Assembly (NCBI GenBank): GCA_964589765.1
Contig: CAZPUM010000005.1
Location: forward strand, 1-55,627
Length of the DNA: 55,627 bases
Source of the DNA: UBA525 sp964589765
Lineage (GTDB): Archaea > Nanobdellota > Nanobdellia > Woesearchaeales > UBA525
Direction: 5' to 3'
Shown in pieces: positions 40,202-48,875 of this stretch. The position numbers were made by a program, and so were the translations under genes. Under the pieces are notes generated by a model. It ran no database searches. It worked only from the letters and a program-made list of their open reading frames with translations, and was not told the DNA's origin. Every line of letters starts with the position of its first letter. The stretch's first letter is position 1.

Positions 40202-41362
40202 TTAATAGAAATCCTGCAACCCCGTTTTTTCGACCAACCTCTCGTATCTAGCAACCGATTTCGCGAATAGAGGCCCCAATTCAGCGTTCAGAACATACTG
40301 TGTTCTGCTCATTACCACTGGCTCTCTGATTTGGGGGCGGGTTCCAAACTGTTGTTTTGTCAAATCAACTATTTTCCCATCAGGCAATCTGTTGAAGTAG
40401 TGGCTTATCGGTCTTTCTAGACTGTCAAACGGAACATAGCACTTCAAAAGTTGTCCACCAAAGACGCGCTGGATTGCACATGCTGTAACTGCGCACTGAC
40501 CCCAGGCAGAGTTTAAATCCGTCCAGTTTTCTGGGTCACTTGATGTGTCAGCACCCCAACTCTCTCTGAGTCTCTCTCTAACACAGGCAAAATCCTCTTC
40601 AGTGTTGATATCAAAATGATTCTCTGCATCGAGAATTTCGCTAATGTCATTCAGAATAGCATATTTTGAAAGACCTGCATTTCTGAATTTATCTTCATTT
40701 GTTGTGCCTGATAAAACACCCCAGAAGTTAAGTCCTGCGTTCTGCGCAGCCATGAAATCGTTAATGTGGTCTCCAACATAAGTTACAAACCTGATATCCA
40801 GTCCTCTTGCTGCAGTCAGTTTTCTTGGTATGTCAAACACTTTCGGGTCAGGTTTGTGAGCCAGACCATCAATATCACTGGCTACAACAAAATCGAAACT
40901 ATCAGGGTCATAACCTGAGGATAACAAGCGATGCGCCAGTAAAGAGAAGACTGGTGCTTCAGTCTCTGGGTTCCTCAACCTTTCAGGGTCTTCAAACATT
41001 CCATAAGCCCTGCTTGTTACGATTCCGACGCCTGCAAAATCCCTTAGCTCCTTAATTATTTCCGGGCCACCTTCTACAGCAGGAATTGGACTCCTTTCTT
41101 GGTTTACAGCGTTTCTCAGAAGGTCTGCCACCTCTGCAGCTTTCTCATCCGAAATAGCACCATCATAGACAGTCTTTACCAATTCCTCAGCGGTTCCGCC
41201 CCATTTTATGTACCAGTCATCATAACTCTTCGGAGGAAGACCTGCCATCTCTGCGGCCTCTAGCCAGAAAGGAATATTTTTTTCAACAGACAGAATTAGA
41301 GTATCATCTAAATCCAACCAGTAAGCTGTTGTAGGTTCCCATTGTCTATAGTATTTTTCCAT
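40202..41362 (-). CDS. HAD phosphatase fused to a YunG-like domain
   Basis: A 386-residue protein with two parts. Residues 1-240 form a HAD hydrolase: DLDDT at 17-21 (nucleophile D17, acid D19), 'VTSRAYG' as motif II, and 'HKPDPKVF' with 'VGDHINDF' as motifs III and IV. The last 100 residues match the YunG type: 'WGQCAVTA' with C290, 'SHYFNRLPDG' with H321 and 'VDLTKQQFG' with D333, a possible Cys-His-Asp set as in papain-like folds. The ATG at 41362 has a GGTGGTGA site. It overlaps the upstream HAD gene by 17 bases, so the two phosphatases are co-expressed. Substrates unknown. Confidence 0.75.
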   Translation of the reverse strand: MEKYYRQWEPTTAYWLDLDDTLILSVEKNIPFWLEAAEMAGLPPKSYDDWYIKWGGTAEELVKTVYDGAISDEKAAEVADLLRNAVNQERSPIPAVEGGPEIIKELRDFAGVGIVTSRAYGMFEDPERLRNPETEAPVFSLLAHRLLSSGYDPDSFDFVVASDIDGLAHKPDPKVFDIPRKLTAARGLDIRFVTYVGDHINDFMAAQNAGLNFWGVLSGTTNEDKFRNAGLSKYAILNDISEILDAENHFDINTEEDFACVRERLRESWGADTSSDPENWTDLNSAWGQCAVTACAIQRVFGGQLLKCYVPFDSLERPISHYFNRLPDGKIVDLTKQQFGTRPQIREPVVMSRTQYVLNAELGPLFAKSVARYERLVEKTGLQDFY

Positions 41363-42113
41363 TTTTTTCACCACCACTACCTGTTACAACCCCACGATAC
41401 TTGTTCAAAATCATGTCTGAAACAGGCATAAAATTCTCCCTGCCTTCCGGTTGTCTTATTATTGCACTAACAACATTTTCCAACTCTTCCTGACCATTGA
41501 AACTTATGCTGTATCCTACCCTGGCTGCCAGGTGTCTGTCATTCTTTCCATCACCAACAAACGCACACTCATCAGGAGAAAAACCATGTTCTCGCATTAC
41601 ATCGCGCATGAAATCCACTTTTCCTTCTTCGTCATAGGGCATGCTGTTCCAGTGTCTTATCGTCCCGTTTTCATTCCAGAAATAGTCACATGCAGCAGCC
41701 CAGTGTTTCAAACCCAGGTCGACGCCTGCTCTGTCAGCCTGTGCTTTGAAACCGCCAGTAACCATGGCGGTCATTATTCCCGCATTATGAAGAACCCCTA
41801 TTGCATAATGTACACCCTCATGATACTCTACGCTGTTAATTATGCTATTAAACAGTGATTTTGTAAGACCATACGGAATGTGGACATTTCTTACAGTATC
41901 ATCTACAAACTCAACATATCTTGAGAATCCTCTGTTCTTCCATTCAATCTGTAGCTGTTTCTCAACAGCCAAGGCCTCTTCGCCAAGAGACTTGGCAATA
42001 ACCGCCCAGGCACTGGGCGCAACAACACCAAAGTTTGTACTGTAGTCTTTCTTGAAGACTGTTCCTTCCATGTCTAAGAACACTAATTTAATTTCCTGAG
42101 ATGAGCTTGACAT
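41346..42113 (-). CDS. HAD phosphatase, phosphoserine phosphatase-like
   Basis: A 255-residue protein. 'VFLDMEGTVF' is HAD motif I with the DxEGT variant seen in SerB-like and archaeal phosphoserine phosphatases. 'MVTGGF' is motif II, followed by a Lys and 'FVGDGKNDRHLAARVG' as motifs III and IV. The cap is helical. ATG 42113 has a purine-rich GGTGAGGGGG site and a TATA box at 42155-42166; longer frames start inside that leader. It might remove phosphate from serine or another small molecule. Confidence 0.75.
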   Translation of the reverse strand: MSSSSQEIKLVFLDMEGTVFKKDYSTNFGVVAPSAWAVIAKSLGEEALAVEKQLQIEWKNRGFSRYVEFVDDTVRNVHIPYGLTKSLFNSIINSVEYHEGVHYAIGVLHNAGIMTAMVTGGFKAQADRAGVDLGLKHWAAACDYFWNENGTIRHWNSMPYDEEGKVDFMRDVMREHGFSPDECAFVGDGKNDRHLAARVGYSISFNGQEELENVVSAIIRQPEGRENFMPVSDMILNKYRGVVTGSGGEKNGKIL

Positions 42114-42181
42114 CCATATTACCCCCCTCACCTCTTTAACTCATTTCATCAAGGTAGAATATATACCTTTCGTACTTACTT

Positions 42182-42934
42182 TTAATTGCGTGGAGGCCAA
42201 GGGATAAAGGCATTTGTTCTTTTGCGGTATCTCTGGTATTCTTTATCACCTTCGTATTTTGTCTCGAGCATTGTGACACCAGAAACTCTTAGCAGAAAAT
42301 AAGTCAAGACGATTGGGCTTATTACCAGCCACCAACCAACAGGAATCGCCAGGATATATATTCCCCACCATACAAGCGCTTCACCAAAGTAGTTTGGGTG
42401 TCTTGTGTACTTCCATAAACCTTGTGTGAATACTCCTTTTCCTCCTGATTTTTTGAAACTGTAAAGTTGCCAGTCGCCTACTGACTCAAAGACCAAGCCT
42501 ACAACCCATACTAATATTCCGACCGCTGAAATGATTGAAAAATTGACATTTGAAGTCATAATAGCCACAACGGGCAGGCCTACAACCACAACAAAGGTTC
42601 CCTGGAGTAGATAGACCTGAAGATAGCTTCTCCAGTAAAACGTTTTTCCCCACTCTTTTCTCCATTTCTTATAACGCCAGTCCTCTCCTTTCTTCCTTAT
42701 CATTATGTATCCTGATAGCCTTACCGCCCAGATTAGAATCATCAAAACCAGAAAACACTGAAGTAAGTTGAACTGACCAAACAGAATTCCTGTGCTGAAA
42801 GACAGCAAAACAAAAGCTATGCCATAAGCTATGTCCACAATACTGTTATCCCTGGTCTTCATCGCTAAGACATAAACTAGGGTCATGTAAGCTACAACAA
42901 CAGTCCAAGCAAAAGCTACTGCCCACCAGTTCAT
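42182..42934 (-). CDS. DUF1295 membrane enzyme (steroid 5-alpha-reductase-like)
   Basis: A 250-residue polytopic protein with about seven membrane segments. 'RKKGEDWRYKKWRKEWGKTFYWRS' near 75-98 and 'GLWKYTRHPNYFGEALVWWGIY' near 168-189 are the DUF1295 signature; the latter holds the NADPH-binding and isoprenylcysteine-methyltransferase-like core. It may reduce or modify an isoprenoid or lipid, which would suit an archaeon; the substrate is not known. Confidence 0.82.
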   Translation of the reverse strand: MNWWAVAFAWTVVVAYMTLVYVLAMKTRDNSIVDIAYGIAFVLLSFSTGILFGQFNLLQCFLVLMILIWAVRLSGYIMIRKKGEDWRYKKWRKEWGKTFYWRSYLQVYLLQGTFVVVVGLPVVAIMTSNVNFSIISAVGILVWVVGLVFESVGDWQLYSFKKSGGKGVFTQGLWKYTRHPNYFGEALVWWGIYILAIPVGWWLVISPIVLTYFLLRVSGVTMLETKYEGDKEYQRYRKRTNAFIPWPPRN

Positions 42935-42987
42935 AAAACCATTACCGCAATCCTATTTATAGCCGTATCGGAAATATTCCGGATTTT

Positions 42988-43383
42988 TTGTTAAACCAAC
43001 AAATAGGACAAAAATTCCGATATTATGTGAAAGACTCAACATTAGTCCAAATAGCGCTGGGAACAAGCTTTTTCGGATTAGGTGTACTGCTTGCGATATT
43101 TCTTTTTTTAGAGCCTGCTTCTTACTCGGGAGCAGAGGTTGAGCTTTTGGAAGATGGTTCAAAAGTCACAATTCAAGGCGAAATCACTAACCTACAGCAA
43201 AGAGGAAACTTAACTATAGCCAGTATTGAGACTTCATGTGAAATTGATGCGGTTATCTTCGAAAATTTCAATACAACCGGTTGTGTTAGAATAAGAGGTG
43301 AAAAGTCAAGTTACAAAGGTAAAGCCCAAATAAACGTGGAGAGAATAACATCTTGTTATCAAAGCGCTTCTTTAGGGAAATAA
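42988..43383 (+). CDS. Membrane-anchored OB-fold protein
   Basis: A protein of about 131 residues with one membrane helix (about 22-42) and an outer OB-fold domain ('SKVTIQGEITNLQQRGNLTI' and 'CVRIRGEKSSYKGKAQINV'). The start is uncertain: TTG 42988 lies about 30 bases after a TATA box (42954-42962), while GTG 43027 would leave a shorter N-terminus. OB folds of this type occur in archaeal nucleic-acid-binding and periplasmic proteins. The last 25 bases overlap the convergent Lrp gene. Confidence 0.6.
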   Translation: MLNQQIGQKFRYYVKDSTLVQIALGTSFFGLGVLLAIFLFLEPASYSGAEVELLEDGSKVTIQGEITNLQQRGNLTIASIETSCEIDAVIFENFNTTGCVRIRGEKSSYKGKAQINVERITSCYQSASLGK

Positions 43384-44309
43384 ACATTTTTCAGAATTCC
43401 AAGGCTCTCAATTATTTCATATCTGACAACAGGGAAATTCTGCCTCAACGCGGTTATGACTCCTGACTGTTCACCTTCAAACTCCACAGTGAGAATAAAT
43501 TCATACCTACCAATGATTTTTGTTAAGCCAACAACATTCTTGTTTCTATGAGCAAATTCAAGAATTCTGACCGCCTCTTCTCGTCCAGACTGTTCGAATT
43601 CTACAAGGACATACATCCTCTTCAACCCTAGTTTTTTGTGGTTTAAATCTAGGGTATATCCTAGAATAAACTCTTTGTCCTCAAGCCACTTTTTTGTACT
43701 CGTCACAGTTTTAGGGTCGAGTTTTAGTTGGTCTGCTACATTGGTTATAGGAATTCTGGCATCTTCCAATAGAGAACGCAAAACCCTAGTCTGGACCTGG
43801 TTTAAATCCGTAACATCTCGGTCACCTGAGACAATCCAGTACTTGTATGATGGTCTTGGCACAAGATATTTTGGGAGATAACCGTAACGGTAGTTAACCA
43901 CAAACATGTCGACCACCTTCGCATCCTTCCCCAGTTCTGCTGTAGTAAACCTGTGCTGTTTGTTGAAGAAAGACAGGTTCGGCACAGTATATTGAGCCAT
44001 GAAATCACCCCCCATAGCCACTTCTTCGACGAGAGTTATGTTTGGATTAGCCAAAAGAACCTTACGAATCCTATCCACTCTCACCTTCTCAAAACCTACA
44101 ACTGTGTAAAGAACAATAATATTGATATAACCAAATCTTGCAGAGTCAACTATTGTTTTGTAGTTTATCAGATGTTTTTTTTCCATTACCTGCCCAATCG
44201 TATAACTAGCGGATTGCTGGCTTATACGAATACGTTTACCTATTGATTTTGTCGTAATCCTTGCATTCTCTGAAAGCAAATAGGAAATCTTCCGGATTTT
44301 GGTTTCCAT
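43359..44309 (-). CDS. Double Lrp/AsnC-type regulator
   Basis: A 316-residue protein made of two Lrp-like modules in one chain. The first helix-turn-helix is at about 1-55 ('SISQQSASYTIGQVMEK' type) and the second at about 172-222 ('ITNVADQLKLDPKTVTSTKKWL'), each followed by an alpha-beta ligand-binding half. Lrp proteins sense amino acids. The gene is divergent from the racemase/ATP-grasp operon, with only about 100 bases between, so it probably controls that operon. TATA TTATAATATATAA lies 26 bases before its ATG. Confidence 0.8.
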   Translation of the reverse strand: METKIRKISYLLSENARITTKSIGKRIRISQQSASYTIGQVMEKKHLINYKTIVDSARFGYINIIVLYTVVGFEKVRVDRIRKVLLANPNITLVEEVAMGGDFMAQYTVPNLSFFNKQHRFTTAELGKDAKVVDMFVVNYRYGYLPKYLVPRPSYKYWIVSGDRDVTDLNQVQTRVLRSLLEDARIPITNVADQLKLDPKTVTSTKKWLEDKEFILGYTLDLNHKKLGLKRMYVLVEFEQSGREEAVRILEFAHRNKNVVGLTKIIGRYEFILTVEFEGEQSGVITALRQNFPVVRYEIIESLGILKNVYFPKEAL

Positions 44310-44372
44310 AATTTTGTAGATTATCCATTATAATATATAATAACTCCTTTTTCACAAAAAATCTTGTGTGAA

Positions 44373-44383
44373 TTAATATATAC
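44373..44383 (+). promoter_or_regulatory. TATA box of the racemase/ATP-grasp operon
   Basis: TTAATATATAC predicts a start at about 44404, a few bases before ATG 44414. The sequence between holds a four-codon frame (ATG 44400, Met-Phe-Gly-Trp, stop) whose TGA overlaps the real ATG. A GGTTGGTG stretch there could also act as a ribosome-binding site. Confidence 0.45.
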
Positions 44384-44413
44384 CCTCCTCAGTGAAAAAA
44401 TGTTTGGTTGGTG

Positions 44414-45154
44414 ATGGTACAAACTATCGGAATAATCGGCGGAATGGGCCCTGAGGCCACAAACAAACTCTGCAGTCTAATCACGGAAATAACTCCTGCA
44501 GAGAAAGATCAAGACCACATTCCTGTAATCACATTCAGCAACCCGTACATTCCCGATAGAACTGAATCAATACTGGGAACAGGACAAAACCCCCTGCCCG
44601 CATTGATCAACACAGCAGATATTCTGCATAAGGCAGGGGCCAACCTACTGCTTATGCCCTGTAACACAGCACACTACTTCCTAAAGGAACTAAGGAACGC
44701 TGTAGAAATTCCCGTTCTCGATATGATTTCGGAAACTGTTGAGCAGGTGGTCAGAAACAGACCCGAAATCAGTACTGTAGGGCTACTTGCAACAACGGGA
44801 ACCATAGAGAGTGGACTTTACACAACCGCATTTAGAAAAAAAGGAATCAACGTGGTGGTTCTAGACCCTCGCGCTCAGGAAGCACTAGTTATGGAAGCGA
44901 TTTACGGTCCTGAGGGAATAAAAGCAGGAAGGTTCGATACGCCAAGAAAACTTCTTCTTGACGCAGTACAAGACCTGATTACCAAAGGGGCTGAGATTAT
45001 CATTGCGGGATGTACTGAAATCCCTTTGGTTCTTGAGCAAGATGAAGAATTCATTTGGGTAGACCCTGCCAGAGTTCTAGCCACAATTGCAGTGAAAACA
45101 TCACTCGGCATTCCTATCGATGTTCAGAGTATAGAAAATTGGAGGCAAATATGA
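44414..45154 (+). CDS. Aspartate/glutamate racemase
   Basis: A 246-residue protein. 'IGIIGGMGPEAT' starts the first half, C83 is in 'MPCNTAHYF' and C200 in 'IIAGCTEIPL', the two-Cys pair that does racemisation without a cofactor. It interconverts L- and D-forms of Asp or Glu. The ATG at 44414 is preferred over GTG 44411 or TTG 44408. First gene of a four-gene operon; its TGA overlaps the next ATG (ATGA, 45151). The gene context suggests the D-amino acid goes into a peptide or amide. Confidence 0.9.
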   Translation: MVQTIGIIGGMGPEATNKLCSLITEITPAEKDQDHIPVITFSNPYIPDRTESILGTGQNPLPALINTADILHKAGANLLLMPCNTAHYFLKELRNAVEIPVLDMISETVEQVVRNRPEISTVGLLATTGTIESGLYTTAFRKKGINVVVLDPRAQEALVMEAIYGPEGIKAGRFDTPRKLLLDAVQDLITKGAEIIIAGCTEIPLVLEQDEEFIWVDPARVLATIAVKTSLGIPIDVQSIENWRQI

Positions 45155-45510
45155 AAAGTATTCAACTCGCTCTGGAAAAAGCAGGAATCAGGATTGACCC
45201 AACAAGAAAGGAGCGCGCCCATTACGAGGTACTTGTTGTTAATGGAACTATACGTTACTGTATCAGAAGCGTTCCACTATATTCAGAAAGTCAAGGCAGA
45301 ATCAAGGAGGTCGCCACCAACTATCCTGATGAGATAGCATCAACAGCAATAGAGGTGGCCTGCATTGTTGGACATCCCACAGTACTAACCAAAATCACAC
45401 TTGGCTCAAAGAGTCCTGTAGTAACATCATTGACAACAAAACCCGATTTCCCCGAAGGATACCCTCAGATTCTAGGGTTTGATCCTAATAACTGTGTTAA
45501 GACAACATGA
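45151..45510 (+). CDS. Hypothetical protein of the racemase/ATP-grasp operon
   Basis: A 119-residue soluble protein I do not recognise. It has a single compact alpha-beta pattern, two Cys (in 'IRYCIRSV' and 'EVACIVG') and a Thr/Ser-rich end. A GGAGG site lies seven bases before the ATG, and both ends overlap neighbours by four bases (ATGA), so it is translated with the racemase and the first ligase. It may be a small enzyme or a partner of the ligases. The longer upstream frame from 45055 lies inside the racemase gene and is rejected. Confidence 0.7.
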   Translation: MKSIQLALEKAGIRIDPTRKERAHYEVLVVNGTIRYCIRSVPLYSESQGRIKEVATNYPDEIASTAIEVACIVGHPTVLTKITLGSKSPVVTSLTTKPDFPEGYPQILGFDPNNCVKTT

Positions 45511-46418
45511 AAATCGCAATTCTACACCAAGATTTGGAATGGGCCGAAAAAACAATGGCCGATATGCTCACAGCACTAGGCAACATAGTAACCTTTGCAG
45601 ATATTGCAAGTACAACTCCCGCAGAACTAACAGCACAGGATTTAGTTTTGAACAGAGTGTATGCGAGCGTTGCTAACAGAAACTCCAGGGATAACTTGGT
45701 AACACTAGAGCTTCTTGCTTCTGCCGAGACCCACGGAGTTAAGTGCATTAACAGTTACAGCACCACACTTGCAGATTACAGCAAAGCTCATGCGGCAGAT
45801 GTCATGACCCGAGCAGGGGTTGTTACTCCCGCAACCATGAAACTCAGAGACGCACCCATCAGTGAAGCATTAGAGTTTGCTGAAAACTTCCTCTACCCCG
45901 TAATTGTCAAGAGGGACATGGGAGGACGTGGGAAAGACATAGCAAAGGCAGACAACCCTATGGCACTTGAGAACGCAATAGCTACTTTTTACAAGAGAGC
46001 TGAAGAAGAAAATTATTACGGCGGATTTATAGTTCAGGAATTTGTGCCTTCAATGGCCAATCACGATTGCAGGATAGCTGTTGTTGATGGTAAATTCGCA
46101 TTCGCTTATGGCAGAACCCTGATTTCTGAAACCCCTGAAGAAAAACCTTGGCTTGCCAGTATCAGCAAAGGTTCACAGTTTGTAGAGGACTTTATTCCTC
46201 CCACTGATGCAGTGGAGATGGCGCTGAAAGCAACAGAGTCAATAGGGGCTGTTTTTAACACAGTTGATTTAGCTTTCAGCGAAAGAGGGCCTGTGATTAT
46301 AGAGAACAACGCAACTCCAAATTATGACCATAGAGGCCTAAGAAGACTGCAGGTCGCATCATCGCTCATTAATGATTACGCAAGAGCATCAACTGATGAT
46401 TACGCAGTAAATATTTGA
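45507..46418 (+). CDS. ATP-grasp ligase, RimK-like, first copy
   Basis: A 303-residue protein with three ATP-grasp parts. K135 is in 'YPVIVKRDMGGRG', E178 in 'FIVQEFVP', and the metal ligands D254, E266 and N268 are in 'TVDLAF' and 'VIIENNATPNY'. The order and the final E-N-N motif are as in RimK and glutathione-synthetase-like carboxylate-amine ligases. It makes an amide or peptide bond from a carboxylate and an amine at the cost of ATP. The acceptor is unknown; D-Asp or D-Glu is suggested by the racemase. The frame overlaps the previous gene by ATGA. Confidence 0.82.
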   Translation: MKIAILHQDLEWAEKTMADMLTALGNIVTFADIASTTPAELTAQDLVLNRVYASVANRNSRDNLVTLELLASAETHGVKCINSYSTTLADYSKAHAADVMTRAGVVTPATMKLRDAPISEALEFAENFLYPVIVKRDMGGRGKDIAKADNPMALENAIATFYKRAEEENYYGGFIVQEFVPSMANHDCRIAVVDGKFAFAYGRTLISETPEEKPWLASISKGSQFVEDFIPPTDAVEMALKATESIGAVFNTVDLAFSERGPVIIENNATPNYDHRGLRRLQVASSLINDYARASTDDYAVNI

Positions 46419-46426
46419 GGTGTTTT

Positions 46427-47275
46427 ATGAAATTAACAATCGTTATCAATGATGATTTTTCTAATGCGCGAGACAGACTTTATGAATCAAGTTTCAAACT
46501 GATGAATACAATAGAAGCCTTAGGTCATGACCTCACCGTTACTCATCCACAAATGATTTTTAACACTGAAGAAGGCCCGAAGTTTTCTGAAGTTTTTCGG
46601 TTAGATGGAGGCATTCTTTCAACTACCGAAGAAAAACCTGAAGATTCAGAAGCGGTTTTGGTGCGCAGTTATGGATACACAGATTCAGAATGCGATAAAC
46701 TTATTGAAGCACTTGAGACTTATGAAAGAATGGGAAAAGCTGTGGTAAACCCTTCGCACTCGATAAGATACTCAAACAAGAAAATCATGCGCACACTAGA
46801 CCTGCCTTTCATACCAGAGATTAGATTTGAAAGCGCCGATGAAATAAAAAGACATGTTGCAAAAGGCACGCCCTTAATAGCCAAACCATCAATGGGATTT
46901 TTTGGGAAAGGGGTTGAGTACATAGCTACTGAAGACGATATTGACAAAATCGGCGAGGGAGAAAACTACATCTTTGAGACTTTTGTTCCTGCAGAAAAAG
47001 AGACGAGGGTCACTTTCATTGATGGCCAAATACTTTTTGCAAGAAACAAACATGTAGAAGGCGAACCCGCAAGAGAAAAAACTGTAGGACACTCATATGA
47101 ACCTGTTTCAGAACACCAAAGAAAAATCGCTGAGTATGTAATGAAAACCACAGGAATGGTCGTTGGCTCTGTTGATTTCAGAGGGGATTATGTTCTGGAA
47201 CTTAACGGCTCAGGCATAGGTATGATTCCTGATACTTCAAAAGAGATTCTTTCAGCCATTCAAAAAAGAGTTTAG
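46427..47275 (+). CDS. ATP-grasp ligase, RimK-like, second copy
   Basis: A 282-residue protein with K153 in 'LIAKPSMGFFGKG', E184 in 'YIFETFVP', and D250, E258 and N260 in 'SVDFRGDYVLELNGSG'. It is clearly a diverged ATP-grasp fold, not a copy of the first. The ATG at 46427 has a GAGGTG site after the first ligase's stop; the longer frame from 46415 lacks one. Two ligases in one operon suggest two successive bonds or two acceptors. The stop overlaps the convergent MscS-C39 gene (TTAG). Confidence 0.8.
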   Translation: MKLTIVINDDFSNARDRLYESSFKLMNTIEALGHDLTVTHPQMIFNTEEGPKFSEVFRLDGGILSTTEEKPEDSEAVLVRSYGYTDSECDKLIEALETYERMGKAVVNPSHSIRYSNKKIMRTLDLPFIPEIRFESADEIKRHVAKGTPLIAKPSMGFFGKGVEYIATEDDIDKIGEGENYIFETFVPAEKETRVTFIDGQILFARNKHVEGEPAREKTVGHSYEPVSEHQRKIAEYVMKTTGMVVGSVDFRGDYVLELNGSGIGMIPDTSKEILSAIQKRV

Positions 47276-48792
47276 CGCTTCCTTAAACTTGGAGGAACCC
47301 ATAGTTGCTTTACTTTTGATGTTGAATCAAAGAAAAGCCTGATGACAGGAGACTTGAATGAACTAATACCTGTTGTCTGCCTCAAAACTTTCATGAGCTC
47401 TTTTTCAACAGTCTTACTCAAATCTTCGTAAAGTGAAACATCACCGAAAACAAGGTCGTTTTCAATTCTCCAAAAGGCAGGAGTTCCTCGCTTAGCAAAG
47501 ACAATATACCCTCTTTGCTTCTCAAACTCTGCCATGGCATTCTCCATCAATTCTGAATCAATCAGAAAAACACCTGGCGTGTGAATGCTTGAGTCCATCA
47601 CAAGTATGTTTTTTCCCTCCATTCCCACCGCCAGAACAAAATGTCCTGCCTGAGACTTTCGCATCGGGAAAAGAATCGGACGTTTGTACCACAGAAGAAC
47701 AAGCGCCCCTTCTGAAAGCCACGCTTTAAGTTCTTCAGTTAAACTCTGGATGTCGGCATACTTCACATAGGCCCCCTTAACATTTTTCTTGGTAACCTTT
47801 TCAACCGCCTTAATCAGACCAGGGGGATCAGTTCCATAATTCTTTTTGAAGTTGTGCCTCTCATTCTTTGGGCGAATAGTAAGACCTGATAACTTAGCCA
47901 ACTTCTCCTGCGAAACTTTGTACCCAAAGAAATTGAGCATCATAGATACAGACGCAGGACCACAGTGTGAAGGCAACTGTACAACATAGTTCTTAACAAG
48001 TTCTTCAAGATGACCAAGGTCCTCCCTTGGAACTGAAAGCTCAAGTTTCTCCTTGATTACCACGGTGTGAGGTATCAGAATTTTCATTTTTTTCTTATTG
48101 CCTAGAACAACACCGTGCCTGTTAATTTCAACAACCTCTCCTTGTTGTCCGTCGAACTTAACTTTCTGACCAGGTTTAAGCAGAACTGACCTGACATAAG
48201 GCATCAGCAGAAAATTGGCAACCCTCTCTTTGAAGCTGAACCCTACAAAGAACATGCCCAAAATCACAACCGCCAGAACCACTCCTGTTACTATAACATT
48301 CGCGACAACTAAACTGGCGTCAATAACATTTAGTGTAAGTGTTGCATAGATAAGGAATACTATCCACTTGAAAGCTCCTATAACCATCTTTACTGCATTC
48401 TCAGAAATGTCAAGGTCCTCAAGATAGTCATCTATGTACCTTAGGAAAACTTTGTTCACAAAGTAGAACAACAGAGTCAGAATAATGTAACCAAGAAGCC
48501 ACAAGATTAACATGGCCAGAATAGACGGCAGATATTGAAGAACTCTAGTCCAGAGCACAATAACAAAGAAAGGGTCAAGATAGTAAAGCGCCCATACAAG
48601 CAAAAAAACAAAGACAACACTTCGAAAAGTTCTGAGTGCCTTTTGCATCCATTTCTGACTAAATATCTTTAACCAAGCATTAATCCTTGAAAGTAGCCCA
48701 GCCACTATGTTCGTAACAATCAATCCGAGAATAACTATGCCCAAAGCTAACAGAACACCCACATCAGTTCCAGTATAAACACCACCAAACAT
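47272..48792 (-). CDS. MscS-like membrane channel fused to a C39-type cysteine peptidase
   Basis: A 506-residue protein. About five membrane helices lie in residues 8-185, followed by an MscS beta-domain-like segment (about 205-250, 'LKPGQKVKFDGQQGEVVEI' and 'ILIPHTVVI'). Residues about 265-430 form a C39-like peptidase: Q272 and C277 in 'VQLPSHCGPAS', H384 in 'QAGHFVLAVG' and D400 in 'ILVMDSS'. This is the papain-like set of bacteriocin-processing peptidases, but here fused to a channel rather than an ABC transporter. The last 75 residues are a separate basic domain. A protease released or controlled by membrane tension is an inference. Confidence 0.72.
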   Translation of the reverse strand: MFGGVYTGTDVGVLLALGIVILGLIVTNIVAGLLSRINAWLKIFSQKWMQKALRTFRSVVFVFLLVWALYYLDPFFVIVLWTRVLQYLPSILAMLILWLLGYIILTLLFYFVNKVFLRYIDDYLEDLDISENAVKMVIGAFKWIVFLIYATLTLNVIDASLVVANVIVTGVVLAVVILGMFFVGFSFKERVANFLLMPYVRSVLLKPGQKVKFDGQQGEVVEINRHGVVLGNKKKMKILIPHTVVIKEKLELSVPREDLGHLEELVKNYVVQLPSHCGPASVSMMLNFFGYKVSQEKLAKLSGLTIRPKNERHNFKKNYGTDPPGLIKAVEKVTKKNVKGAYVKYADIQSLTEELKAWLSEGALVLLWYKRPILFPMRKSQAGHFVLAVGMEGKNILVMDSSIHTPGVFLIDSELMENAMAEFEKQRGYIVFAKRGTPAFWRIENDLVFGDVSLYEDLSKTVEKELMKVLRQTTGISSFKSPVIRLFFDSTSKVKQLWVPPSLRKR

Positions 48793-48875
48793 GTTTAAAC
48801 GTGAATTACTCTTCTATATTAACTTGACGGGACACATAAAGGAGCACTTATAAATCAAAGCCGATTTTTGCATTT

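Noticed and set aside
42967..42981. CGGAA-N3-TTCCG inverted repeat near the OB-fold gene start
   Set aside because: Arms of five bases are within chance expectation and no regulator is linked to it.
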